A DNA stretch of 20,108 nucleotides from Hypsibius dujardini (lineage: Eukaryota; Tardigrada; Eutardigrada; Parachela; Hypsibiidae), in the NCBI GenBank assembly GCA_001579985.1, contig LRSR01014794.1:1-20108 (forward strand), read 5' to 3'. The translations under genes were made by a program, and so were the position numbers. The notes beneath the pieces are model-generated. The model had not been told where the DNA came from, did not search any database, and saw only the letters and a list, made by a program, of their open reading frames with translations. Below, one piece after another: positions 1 to 9,574 of this stretch; position 1 is the first letter of the stretch, and every line of letters begins with the position of its first letter.

Positions 1-1
1 A

Positions 2-163
2 GACTCCCACGCGTCGCCCTCGCAAAATCCCGACGCCAAAGAAAAAGATGTAGCAAGCAACCATGCGCGGTCGGTGTTTTTTCCGATGGGGAAGGGGGGG
101 GAAGGGGGTAATTGTCAAGCCACGCCCAGCAATTCCTCATATCCAATCATTACAACTACTTGA
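2..163 (+). CDS. Possible 3' end of a host coding region (partial)
   Basis: One frame is open from the second base of the window to a TGA at 161-163, about 53 codons. The translation is polar, with a glycine-rich stretch (MGKGGEGG) near the middle and a Ser/Thr-rich tail ending in ITTT. I do not recognise a family. The case for a gene end is the context: an AT-rich stretch follows, with a canonical AATAAA at 368-373, as expected for a 3' UTR of about 210 bases. A frame this short can be open by chance and no upstream sequence is available, so this is a weak call. Confidence 0.22.
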   Translation, partial: DSHASPSQNPDAKEKDVASNHARSVFFPMGKGGEGGNCQATPSNSSYPIITTT

Positions 164-367
164 AGCACTAGTGCCTTACTTGTTCAGTCTACCGAATTGA
201 TTAACCCTGTTTTGCTGCGACAGCTAATAATTTGTATGTAATTGTGATGTGTGTGCTATTTATTATCTTTTCTGTAGTTTACACTTTACTATATATTCAC
301 GTTTTATTAGTTTTAGGCTTTCATGTTCCTTTCAGTTTATTTATCTATCCATCTTTACTTTCAGTCT

Positions 368-373
368 AATAAA
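368..373 (+). terminator. Candidate poly(A) signal AATAAA
   Basis: A canonical AATAAA lies 205 bases after the stop codon of the partial frame at 2-163. AATAAA is frequent in AT-rich DNA, so it only supports a gene end together with that frame. Confidence 0.25.
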
Positions 374-764
374 CTTGTAAACTACCCAACTTCCGGTTGG
401 TAGATCTAACAGCCGCACCTACATTTCCTAATTTTTTTTCGCACACAGCATAATGGGGTATGTCAAGATTCCGGTCAAGGATTCATTCTTGGCCTATGCA
501 TTTTGCGATAGGGGCAAAAGGGTAAGACAGCTTGGTAGATTTTCTGTAGATTAAAAAAATTCTCTTTTCTCCATCAACAACTTAACCAATTCGTTTCGAC
601 CGTTGCGGTCTGTTCCATACCCCCAAAAACTGTCAAATGGAGAATTTTTATTTAATATTTAGGTACCGGTATAAATGAGTTTATCCCTAAACTGTTAATA
701 TTGATAATATTTCTGCAAAATGCCTTCTTTCTTATTATCTATTTTTATGATTTCCCAGTCTGAC

Positions 765-3686
765 CTATCTCGTCATAAGATTGAATATCGTCTGTGTAGC
801 CGTTTTGGCTAATTCTTTTTCATTCATTTCAATTTTTTTCAAACTCGTGCTGTATGAATAGGACTTGGGAAATAAAGTAATTAATTCTGTAATAAATTAC
901 TCAGGCTGCAGCTGAGAATCCCAATCACCGAGGCTGTCCCCAGCATCAGGTTCCTATTGTCCGGGCCCAGCTAAAAAATTGCTCAGTCTGTATCGTAATA
1001 CAGCGTCCTCTCAACACGCTTGCGGAGTAATGAGAGGAGACGAAGGCATGCATGTGTAGTCGCCAACGTCGCAATTGCTAGATTGCTAGTTGGATTGCCT
1101 TCACTGTAGTCATTGACAGATGAATGAATGTATGAATGTAACTACGTAGATATCACCGTTTTTTTTATTAACTGAATTAAGTAAGTCATTGAATAGAATA
1201 AATTGAGTAGTAATGAAATTATCTCTGATGCCGAAACGCCCCCAGAAGCAATTCAGCTTGAGTTTAGAACACGACCTTCGTCCGGGGTAGTCCTCAATAC
1301 GGTTTTCGATCCAGAGACCTTCCTTTTCCAATAATGTTTCCAGTAATTTTCATTTCTAACCTCATCGACACATCAGGACAGCCATCCGAAAGCCTTTTTT
1401 TCCCAAAAAAATGTATCAATAGTCTGCAAACAACCCCTTGCGAGTTGTGGATTAGTGACATACCTGATTTCCACCAGCATTTTGTATCCCTCCCGGACAG
1501 AATAGTGAAGTTCAGCGGTGCAGAAGCTTCCATGCAACAGCCGTTGTGAATCTGAGTGTATCACCACCCCATCAATTCTTCTACGGCGCACTGGTAACAT
1601 AGCGGAAAGACTAGTTTGCCATTAATCGTCATGGGTAATATTGGAAGATAATTTTGATAAGGCGCTAAAACTGAACACTTGATAAATCCTTTGTACTGTA
1701 TTATTTCCTTGAATTACAATAAGTTTATTTCTGGGTGCCCTACCACCATGTCATCATATTTACAAAAACTAGGGTACAATGACTGGATATCTAAGTGACG
1801 GACTTCATCGTTGGGTTCACACCTAAAATATAGGGTAGAAGCGTTGACCCGCCCCCACGAAAAGTGTTTTTCGGTTGAAGGGGTTTTTGCAAATGTTATG
1901 AATCAATGAATGCTTTCACATAAGAGTTTTTCTTTTTCTTTCGTGCCCAATCACATGAATATTTAATCGTTACATTGTAACCACATCTTTCGAAGTATTC
2001 TCGTAGTTTCCTCAAATGCTTCGGACATAAAGATCTAACAAAAAGAGACACGGTCATATGGAAGGGTGCATAGTGGATGTCCGTAAACTACACATCCATT
2101 ATATTCCGCCGCCTCGTTAATGTTTGAATCAAATTTGTCACAAAAAATAGAATTTACTTGTTTTCCTTTTCCATTCCGTCCGTGGAACAACTTTGCTCCG
2201 CGGCTGTTACGGTACTCAAATATTCCGTGGCTTCTATGCTGGTTTTTCGATTAAGGTGATATCCACTAGCGAATATAATTGCGATTACTACAAGTAATGG
2301 AGAAACCTCGGCAGCTTGATGCGATAGTAATGCCTTGTATTGACAAATTTTGGTGAATTTCAAAACTCTTCACGACCTTTTGAACAAGAAAGCCGGAGCA
2401 CCCGTACGTCATTGGAACAATATCTAACTCCTCCCTGAAAATGAGAATGTTATTTTTCTGGATTTTTTCTTGCGCATGCCATGTAAGGAATTCTTCGCGT
2501 TTAATAACTGGCCATTTTTCATTCATAAATTGGTTATTATCTAGAAACAGGAAAAAAAGTTCAAAATGTTCTTGTCTGTTGCACCTATGAGCGAGAGAAG
2601 GGTCTAGACGTACTGTACGCTTAAGACTAGCCAAATTTCCACTGATGAAATTTGAGAGGTTTCTGAAATCTATATTAAGTTTGGTATAAACTGGATCCAA
2701 AATTTTTGTTCATTATAATTTTTCACCTTTTGCTGTATAATATACTGGCCATCGTACCCCCAAAACTCAGTGCAAAAAATGTGAAATTTTTGTACTAATC
2801 GACAAAAAGCCAATTACAGAATTGTTTTTTGACTTTATACTTTACTGTCATGGGGGTACCATCAGGAGGAAAATTTTGAGAAACTTTGTGCCATTTGTAT
2901 TCAGTGCAATCAATAAATTTGGTACGTGTAAGTTATTCTCAAAAAGAAAATTTCATTATGAAAAAATTTATTTTTTGTTTTCTCTTCAATTTTTGGGGTT
3001 CACTCACATGCATAAATCAAAAGTGATTTTTTTGCTCTATCATTATTTTTTGCATGTCTTTCAACTAATTGTATCGCAAATTTGTTCGGGTTTTCCTTTC
3101 TAATAAATAAGAATAACAGATCTGTGACACTGTATATAGTCGAGCATAAGATCGAAAAGAGACTTTTTACTTGTTGTAACCCTTTTGTGCATATTTAAAC
3201 ACTTCAGATTATTAAACACTCGCAAACAAGATGAAACTTCTGGTTGTCCAACGATAAGCACTGCTCCTAATATCTGGAGCACTTGTTGCGGACCCCTTTG
3301 CAGTGATGCTTGTTTTTATTTTCATATGGTTTTAAAAAATGGTTTCAAAAATATGACGACATGTAAAAACTAGTTTTTGTTATTATAAGATCGAAATGAT
3401 TTTGATTGAAATAGAATATAATTTAACGCATGCCTTCCCGCTTCATCTCAGGGATCCTAGCAATGATCACATTACCATCAGGCTCTGAGATCACTGTCAT
3501 TTGGAAGTGCCCTTACATCGCGAAGAATTTTATGTCATCTAGCCTAAATTTTGTCGCTATTTTTAGCACGGCTCTTCCAGTTTTTCTTCTTTGTAATAAT
3601 CAGCAGCAGCATACTATGTGCTTGATGACTTTGGTGACCTTTGACGACATATAAAGATCATCGGAGTTGTGATTTGTGTGTATACT
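765..3686 (-). pseudogene. Polinton/Maverick protein-primed DNA polymerase B, copy 2 (near full-length pseudogene)
   Basis: This is the remnant of the replicative polymerase of a Polinton, a family-B protein-primed DNA polymerase. Read on the minus strand, segments in different frames follow family order. They are: the N-terminal NSDDLYMSSKVTKVIKH (from 3686); FQMTVISEPDGNVIIA and FNQNHFDLI (3490-3390); zinc-ligand segments NKHHCKG and CLRVFNNLKCLNMHKR (3310-3180); exonuclease-like LHVPNLLIA (near 2930), FCNWLFVD and GYDGQYI (2840-2740); and KREEFLTWHAQEK followed by FREEL (2510-2420). Then come FERCGYNV (near 2010), motif A region DIQSL (1791-1777), GKLVFPLCYQCA (near 1610), motif B KLKLNCFWGRFG (1265-1230), motif C YYDTD (1000-986) and the C-terminal FITELITLFPKSYSY (near 880). 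Many indels and stops make it non-functional; the codon after YYDTD is TGA where Ser is expected. The extreme N-terminus was not found above 3686. The family call is firm; individual frame joins are approximate. Confidence 0.88.
986..1000 (-). other. PolB copy 2 catalytic palm motif C (YYDTD) fossil
   Basis: The codons read Tyr-Tyr-Asp-Thr-Asp, the metal-binding motif C of family-B polymerases, normally followed by Ser. The next codon (985-983) is TGA, one base away from the Ser codon TCA, which dates at least one inactivating hit. Upstream in frame is a helix ending RKRVERTLYYDTD, as expected for this region of Polinton polymerases. Confidence 0.85.
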
Positions 3687-3689
3687 AAA

Positions 3690-4950
3690 AACTTGAATAA
3701 GGACTCGTAAAGATCCTAATAAGACTTATCACAAACGTGAGTTTTAAAGGTCATCGAAGAAATAAATATATATAAATTTAATAATTTTTAATTATATTTA
3801 TTACATTATAATATTATAAATAACATGAAATTATACATTAAATATTTATCGATAAACGTTTACATGACTGTGTGTGTGTGTAGGAAAGAAATTCCTCCCA
3901 AAATTTTCTTGCCTAAGCTCTGTTTTTGCTTCATCACGTAATTATATGAGGAATAGGAATTTGGATTATAACTCATTGGCGTCCGTCGATCTGTGAGTCA
4001 GAAGAGATTAATTTCCAAAGCACATATAGTCATAAGTAATGATAACAAATCTATTTACAATATTCTAAAAAATGTATATATCATACTATTTTTTTTATCT
4101 TACATGTACGTATATATACAGTTAAACGTGTAAATATTTTTACATATTTATAATTTACATTTACATTTTAATTTTAGTTATAATTTATGTTAAAACTGTG
4201 TGTGTGACTCAAAAATATAATGCCCACCAGTGTTTCGGTCTGTCTATATGTCTGCCTGTATGTCTGTATGTATGTCTGTTCCGTCTGCCTGTATCGACTT
4301 GATCCAGTAGACTGACAGATCCAGTGATCCAGTGTTTTAGGGCTAAACAGGAAATTATGAATGTCTGGTTCTTGAAAGTTTCTGACAGTGTTTCTCAAAA
4401 AACGTATTCGTTGCAGTAAGTGTTGGATGAAATTCCCAGTGAAACACTTTTACAGGTACGGAAGGAACAGTGGCATGTTAGGGTTCTTGCACCCTGTTAC
4501 GCCGTTACTGGTTAGGGCTCTTGCAACCAGTGCAGACAGACATGGTTAATGAGCCGCGAGAGAAACACTGGAAAAGGTCAATCAACATCCGCGTTGTTTG
4601 CACTCTAATTTAGGAAAAGGTTTCTCGCATTATCCAACAGTTTCTTGAACAGTTTTATGTACGATACGGTGAACTTTAGCCGGTCGCGTCTGCGTAGTGT
4701 GCCAGTAGGCCAACAAGCCAAGACACACACACACGTGCAAACATTTTGACGTCGTCGCTGTTAGACTGCACGAAGGACTGACAAGCTCTTGTTTTCAGGT
4801 TTTTCATACAATTCGCGTGGTTTAATGAACGGATGACTCGTGCAACTTGAGGCAGAGCAGCTGGAAGATTGCTCATGGATACTGAGTGCTGAACGTTGGC
4901 ATCCGATGGAGAAGATCGAACACAAATTTAGGCCAATGCTGGTGGCTGTA
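3690..4950. other. AT-rich spacer between the two divergent polymerases; no gene seen
   Basis: The stretch 3760-4180 is very AT-rich with poly(A/T) runs and TATA-type repeats. It includes a short (TG)n run near 3871-3882, then a degenerate tetranucleotide tract at 4238-4293. At 4477-4491 and 4511-4525 a 15-base unit GTTAGGGYTCTTGCA is repeated. A frame on the minus strand at 4876-4676 has no recognisable content. The missing N-termini of both polymerases, or element ends, could lie here, but I see no terminal inverted repeat. Confidence 0.5.
4238..4293. repeat. Degenerate TCTG/TGTA tetranucleotide microsatellite
   Basis: Alternating GTCTG, TGTA and GCCTGT units make an imperfect tetranucleotide tract. 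On the minus strand it produces a low-complexity QTYRQTYRQTE-type translation, which is a repeat artefact. Confidence 0.8.
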
Positions 4951-5665
4951 AGCGCGGTCTGATACTGTGACGAGCACTGATGGCGAAGCGCGGAATGAAC
5001 AGCCAGCAGAGGACCACCATTCCGATGACGTGACTGGAGGTTTGGACGGGGAGGAGCACAACGATGATGCAGTTGAACCGGTTGGCGGTAAAAATATCGA
5101 ACAGATCAATCATGCTGAAGACAATGCAAATGAACATGAAAAACCAGTTTCCGAATGGGAAATGACGGAAATCCCTGATCATTTTAACATTAAACGGATA
5201 TATCGTCCACGCCTTACCAAATGGGGTACTGTCTCAGACCGCGACAACATCACAATCCATGGATTAGAAGATATTCCAGCGAATCAGAAAATTAATGTCA
5301 TTGTGGTTGTTTTACAATTCACTCGTGATCATATTCTGGCAGATGCTGCCGAAGATGATATCTGACGTCTAGCTGTCGAAGGCAACACTCTAGAGCTTCC
5401 CATTTGATGTCCTCCTCTTTTTAAGTATTGAACGTTGGATGGCGGAAATGGAGCTTGTATTGATGTCCCATGAACAGTTCAATCTGGCCGACAACTACTC
5501 AGTACGGGTTGAAACGGCAAAACTTGTTGATGGAGGCTGCATTTATGGGACGGTGATCTGATCAGTCAGCAAGTGAAAAGTCTGAGATGTATCTTTCAAA
5601 TTAAAAATGAGGAAAATCTTTGCATGGCCCGAGCATTGGTGGTGGCAAAGGCTCACGCTGACATC

Positions 5666-5715
5666 AGAGAGGTTGAGGCAACGCGCGTAAGAGTAGCGTA
5701 AGAGTAAGCGTAAGG
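5666..5715 (+). repeat. Left terminal inverted repeat of the 797-bp element
   Basis: It pairs with 6400-6462. The outer 12 bases and the inner GCGTAAGAGTAGCGTAAGAG block match exactly; the bases between them differ in length and sequence. Confidence 0.8.
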
Positions 5716-6079
5716 AAATCTAACAATTAAAATCGTGCGCGGGCGTGGCCAAACTTACCACTTACGCCGCATGCGTTACCCCCGTCGTAAGGAGCAGTGG
5801 GCCTTACGCGGCGACGTAAGCACGGCGTAAGGACAATTCAGTATACTTAATCCTGGTCAATTTACTAGAATTTGACTCAAAATTTTAAGCAAGAGTAGCA
5901 ACTAGCCGCCTGGGTTGTAAAAAACGATGAACTCAACCGAAATAAAAATTAAGAGGCCGATTTTTGTCGCGCATGCCTCCGTTCGAGTAACTAAGCTCTC
6001 CGTCCGTTGAAAGACCATTCGCTTACGTCAATAGAAGTTGGGATGGCGTCAAATGACGAAAAGCTACAGCTTGATTTTA

Positions 6080-6107
6080 TTTGATTTTAAAAATCATTTG
6101 ATCATTT
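6080..6107 (+). repeat. 28-base direct repeat, copy 1
   Basis: Unit TTTGATTTTAAAAATCATTT plus GATCATTT, identical to 6148-6175. The unit is partly self-complementary around TGATTTTAAAAATCA. Confidence 0.85.
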
Positions 6108-6147
6108 GATTTCTTATCACTCCTTATTGCCATAAAACATGATTTGA

Positions 6148-6175
6148 TTTGATTTTAAAAATCATTTGATCATTT
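6148..6175 (+). repeat. 28-base direct repeat, copy 2
   Basis: Identical over 28 bases to 6080-6107. The two copies are separated by 40 bases. Confidence 0.85.
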
Positions 6176-6399
6176 ACATTTTACATTTGACATTTGATGT
6201 CATCCCTGAGCAGAGAGATTTGTACTTCATGATAGGAAACAGAGATGCGAGAAAAAGAAATCGAATGATAGAACTGCAGAATTATTCGGTTTTACGAGGT
6301 GGTAATTTCCAAAAATGACGCATAATTCAAGGACAGCATTGTTTAAGGTTACTTTACGTTAGCGCTACGCCTACTGCTTCAACCTGTCTTCCGTAGAGT

Positions 6400-6462
6400 A
6401 AGCGTATCCTTTTTATACGCTACTCTTACGCTACTCTTACGCCGAAATGCTTCAACCTCTCT
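6400..6462 (-). repeat. Right terminal inverted repeat of the 797-bp element
   Basis: Reverse complement of the left end, slightly longer because of an extra AGCGTATAAAAAGG stretch on its inner side. Confidence 0.8.
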
Positions 6463-6943
6463 ATTGATGAATCCACTCCAGAAATGCGTTAAGAAGGCAT
6501 GAGGCTCTACAAAAACTTTGGCTAGGCAAACGGCCCAATACGTGGCTCACAAAGAAAAGCAGCGTTGGAGCTCGTTCGCCTAGCTGGGATCACAGACATC
6601 AAAGGTCCATATACAATGGCAGACCTTCCGAGTTTCGAGGCGGTTCTCCCCGGTCACCAGTTCACAGTGCTGAGTTTTACTAACGGGAAGGAAAAAATCT
6701 TCAAGAACGAGGCCACCGGAAAACCACTAATGCTGTTCCAGCGAAACAACCATTTCGATGTCTACTTCGATTGCGCTCTTCTTTGGACGGAGTTACTGGT
6801 GTCACAATTGCGACAAGAGGTTCGATAAGCGCACACTCCACCGATGGCAATTCATGTGTCAGATGTGCTTCCGTCAAGATTATCCGAAAGAAATTGACTC
6901 TTTCATCTTCTGCAAGTCCTGCTTACGCGAGTTAGACTGACTA

Positions 6944-7202
6944 GGGCAGTAATGAAGATTTTCCCTCTTGATCGGGGTGGGGTTTTTTTTACAAATACTT
7001 GTCTATTTATCATGATTTTACATTGCGGTTTCCGCGTGGAAATTACTTAAGCGGTTTCAGAAAAAAATAAAGAAGAAAAATACTTCCCGTGCCAATTGTT
7101 GCTATGAGGCAACGCTTGATTGATTGACTTTTTATTTGCTTTTCCGAACTTTTAATTTTTTTAATGCCAAAAAATATTTTGCTGAGCGTACGCGTATTTT
7201 TC
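6944..7202 (+). repeat. Left long terminal inverted repeat
   Basis: It pairs with 7957-8213 in inverted orientation over about 259 bases, with scattered substitutions and short indels. Confidence 0.88.
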
Positions 7203-7377
7203 GAACTTACTACAAGCCTTCAACAAAATTTTAAAAATTAAACGCAATTTTTCAAACGTAACGTAACACCGCAAAAAAATAAATGAAGGGAGGACTGCTA
7301 GTAACCGTAGTCTAGCCTTACGCTTCTTATGATTGCAGGGCCGAGTGCAGGCTAGTCTTGTTTAACTAACAGTTTTG

Positions 7378-7534
7378 AATTTAAATAAAAAAAAAAAAAA
7401 TGTTAATCCTCGGCGATTTTAAATAAACTATCGTTTGAATGTTTTTTAAAAAAAAAACTGCGTATTTTAAATAAAATTACCATTTAAATAAAACTCGACC
7501 TTTTATTTAAATAAAATGCTGAATTTAAATAAAG
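7378..7534. repeat. Cluster of six TTTAAATAAA words inside the foldback element
   Basis: The ten-base word TTTAAATAAA occurs six times within about 155 bases, irregularly spaced and separated by poly(A) runs. It lies immediately inside the left arm. It could be subterminal transposase-binding repeats or simple AT-rich decay. Confidence 0.6.
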
Positions 7535-7956
7535 TGGAAGTCGTATGACATAGCCTATGCAATATGCAGCGAAACCCCTAGTGGATCGTTAAACGCAATA
7601 AATCTTACTGTGAAACAGATATTGTAAGGAAATGATTGATCAATCAACTGATAATGCTGAAGGTTGCGACAATATATCAATCAGATGAGGAACTAAAGCC
7701 GGTATTTATAAATTCTCAGGCAAATCAGACAATCAATCTAGGATTTCTGAGCGCCATTCAGAGAATAATCGAGCAATCAAGCCCGCCGTCACGCGAAAAG
7801 AGGGGGTGATAATATTGCCGATTGCAGGCTGCACGAGTATAAGTTATTGATGGCGTCGCCACTGTGCTCTTTTATTTTATTTTTTCGAGCTGTTCTGGTT
7901 GATCGAAACATTTCTAATTTTTTTTTTAATATTTCTCAAGGAGTCTAGTACATTTA

Positions 7957-8213
7957 AAAAATACGTGTACGCTCAGCAAAATATTTTTTGGCATAAAAAA
8001 ACTTAAAAGTTCGGAAAAGCAATTGAAGAATCAATCAATCAAGCGTTGCCTCATAGCACCAATTGGCACGGGAAGTCTTTTCTTCTTTATTTTTTTCTGA
8101 AACGGCTTATGTAATTTCCACGCGGAGACCCCAACGTAAAATCATGATAAATAAGCAGGTATTTGTAAAAAAAACACCACCTCGATCGGGAGGGAAAATC
8201 TCCATTACTGCCC
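7957..8213 (-). repeat. Right long terminal inverted repeat
   Basis: Inverted partner of 6944-7202. The substitutions between the arms show that the insertion is not recent. Confidence 0.88.
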
Positions 8214-9574
8214 GAGTGAGATTTTTCTGAGTAATTTTTTCTGATCATGGGTCGTCCAGAACTGTTTCGGTTAATGCGTGTACTTTCCCAAAACGAATGA
8301 GCCGATCGGGAGAGACATCAGCAAAGATCTTTGCAAGTTTCTCATCAGTCTACAGTTCCACATCTATGGCTAGTGCCCATAAGTTGTAATTGTAAAAGTA
8401 CTTTATTGAATTTGGACACATGTTCTTGTATTGACGTTATTATGTTACTAGGGCTTAGAAGGCATGTTCATCTTGAAATGTTCCTTGCTAATGGCATCAT
8501 TCCGCAGAAGCAAATTATGAACGGAACCAAGATTATGCAGATGGACATTTGCATCAACCTTCGGATTCGTTGTTCTTACAGGCAAATTCCGTTGAAACTG
8601 ATTGACTTGCCAGCAGCGTTTGATTTGAAGGACGTGATTAAGGGAAACTTCCCGCACCGCTTTAACCGTCCGAAGAACTGGAACAGGATCACACCGTTCC
8701 CCAGCAAGGATGATTTCGGCTACCGGGGATTGTCTGCTAAGAACAAGACTTATTTCGATCATTGGTATGAAGCAGAGAAGCAAGCTAAGGCGGACTGATA
8801 CGACTTCAATGCGGAGTTCCGTGACTACTGTAAGAAAAACGTGGACGTTCTGAAGGAAGGATGTCAGAAGTGGCGGAATTTGTCCCTTCAATGCTGGGCT
8901 CACCATCATTGTCATCTGGCTTTTTTTTGGTTTTAAAGGAGAATCTCTATATCGACCCCTTCTACAAGATCAATACAGCCAAACGGTTATCCTGTTGAAT
9001 TGGTGACGGAGGAGGAGAAGGATAAATACAATTCCAGCTACGAGCAGCGCGAGGGCATCAAATTGGAGAAGGCCCAGATAAGGAGAACAAGTGCATGCGC
9101 TGCGTCTTCAAATTGTTTCTTTCAATTTTTTTCGGTAGGTTTTATTTTTTCGTACAATTTTGCTTAAATTTGCTCGCATAGTTTTTGTACAATTTTTTGT
9201 CCTCGACATAGGGTCGTCTTGGCACGCAAAAAAAGGCAGTAGCCGTGTCTTCATCAATCATGTTGGAAACCGGGTACTATTTGGGGGATCTTGTCAACGA
9301 ACTTGGGCCTAGTCAGCACATTGAAGAGTTTGTCTCACTGGGAGCCAAGTAGAAATAACCCTTGCTCATGAATCGGAATAGGGACTTACATATTCTTCTT
9401 AATTGGAGCTGTGCCTACCGCACTTACGATGACAAGCACATTACCAAGATCAAGGGCTTCACTCTGAAGGGTGTTAAGGAGGTTCAATCAATGAAGAAGT
9501 GCCGCTTCATCTACAAGAAGCGTGTCATTTTGGGTGGTCATCTTACTGTCTCGCGCGGGTATTGTGCGGACTAA

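Larger units (their letters stand above)
6040..6206. mobile_element. Small nested inverted-repeat element (167 bp)
   Basis: GGGATGGCGTCAAATG at 6040 is matched in inverted orientation by CATTTGATGTCATCCC ending at 6206 (consensus GGGATGRCRTCAAATG). The interior is built from two copies of a 28-base unit. It lies inside the 797-bp transposon but differs from it in composition, so it is most simply a later, nested insertion. I could not define a target-site duplication, and an internal foldback of the larger element remains possible. Confidence 0.55.
5666..6462. mobile_element. Non-autonomous inverted-repeat transposon (797 bp) inserted in PolB copy 1
   Basis: The ends are inverted copies: AGAGAGGTTGAGGCA at 5666 and TGCTTCAACCTCTCT ending at 6462. 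Each is followed inward by the same GCGTAAGAGTAGCGTAAGAG block, so the terminal repeats run about 45-60 bases. The subterminal DNA is full of GTAAG/CTTAC words in both orientations. The flanking polymerase codons (AHADI before, DEST after) rejoin across the insertion, which fixes the boundaries well. The best empty-site model duplicates only AT; the target duplication is not certain. No transposase frame is present, so it would have depended on an enzyme supplied elsewhere. Superfamily not determined. Confidence 0.85.
6944..8213. mobile_element. Foldback-type transposon with about 260-bp inverted repeats inserted in PolB copy 1
   Basis: The left arm (6944-7202) and right arm (7957-8213) are inverted copies with roughly 90 percent identity by eye. 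Both start GGGCAGTAATG and contain shared words such as TTTATCATGATTTTAC, CTTCCCGTGCCAATTG, GAGGCAACGCTTGATTGATT and ATATTTTGCTGAGCGTAC. The central 750 bases carry no recognisable protein. The insertion falls in the spacer between the zinc-binding and exonuclease segments of PolB copy 1, which continue on either side. Three further outer bases (CTA/GAG) and a possible TGA duplication outside them are suggestive, not proven. It is a non-autonomous element; superfamily undetermined. Confidence 0.88.
4952..9574 (+). pseudogene. Polinton/Maverick protein-primed DNA polymerase B, copy 1 (split by two transposons)
   Basis: This is the second polymerase remnant, in the opposite orientation to copy 2 and clearly diverged from it. 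An acidic N-terminal tail (4952-5150) precedes FNIKRIYRPRLTKWG. Next come SIERWMAEMELVLMSHEQF (from about 5427) and NEENLCMARALVVAKAHAD (5606-5662). An inverted-repeat element interrupts at 5666. The frame resumes with ALELVRLAGI and NHFDVYFDCAL (6555-6780), then after a one-base shift SYWCHNCDKRFDKRTLHRW with paired cysteines (to 6940). A second element interrupts at 6944. The exonuclease region resumes with NGTKIMQMDI, GNFPHRFNRP and, past an in-frame TGA at 8796, YCKKNVDVLKEGCQKW. Near 9005 comes VTEEEKDKYN, then a motif-B-like KLFLSIFFGRF (near 9110). The DTD motif C is absent; YYLGDLVNEL, EEFVSLGAK, HITKIKGFTLKG and YKKRVIL form the C-terminus to a TAA at 9572. Confidence 0.88.

Noticed and set aside
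449-1030. A two-exon plus-strand gene (exon 449-521 ending at AGG before GTAAG, exon 905-1030 ending in TAA), with matching phase
   Set aside because: The second exon is the antisense of PolB copy 2 motif C and the adjoining helix on the minus strand; the open frame is a shadow. The first exon alone is too short to support.
1334-1549. Plus-strand 71-codon frame
   Set aside because: Antisense to the palm region of PolB copy 2, where the minus strand gives recognisable motifs.
2822-3103. Plus-strand 93-codon frame
   Set aside because: Phe/Ile-rich antisense shadow of the exonuclease-side segments of PolB copy 2.
4174-4398. Minus-strand 74-codon frame
   Set aside because: Translation of the tetranucleotide microsatellite (QTYRQ repeats).
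4477-4525. GTTAGGG units as interstitial telomere repeats
   Set aside because: Only two units, embedded in a longer unrelated 15-base repeat; no tandem TTAGGG array.
8448-8915. Minus-strand 155-codon frame
   Set aside because: Antisense to the PolB copy 1 exonuclease region, which has clear family motifs on the plus strand.
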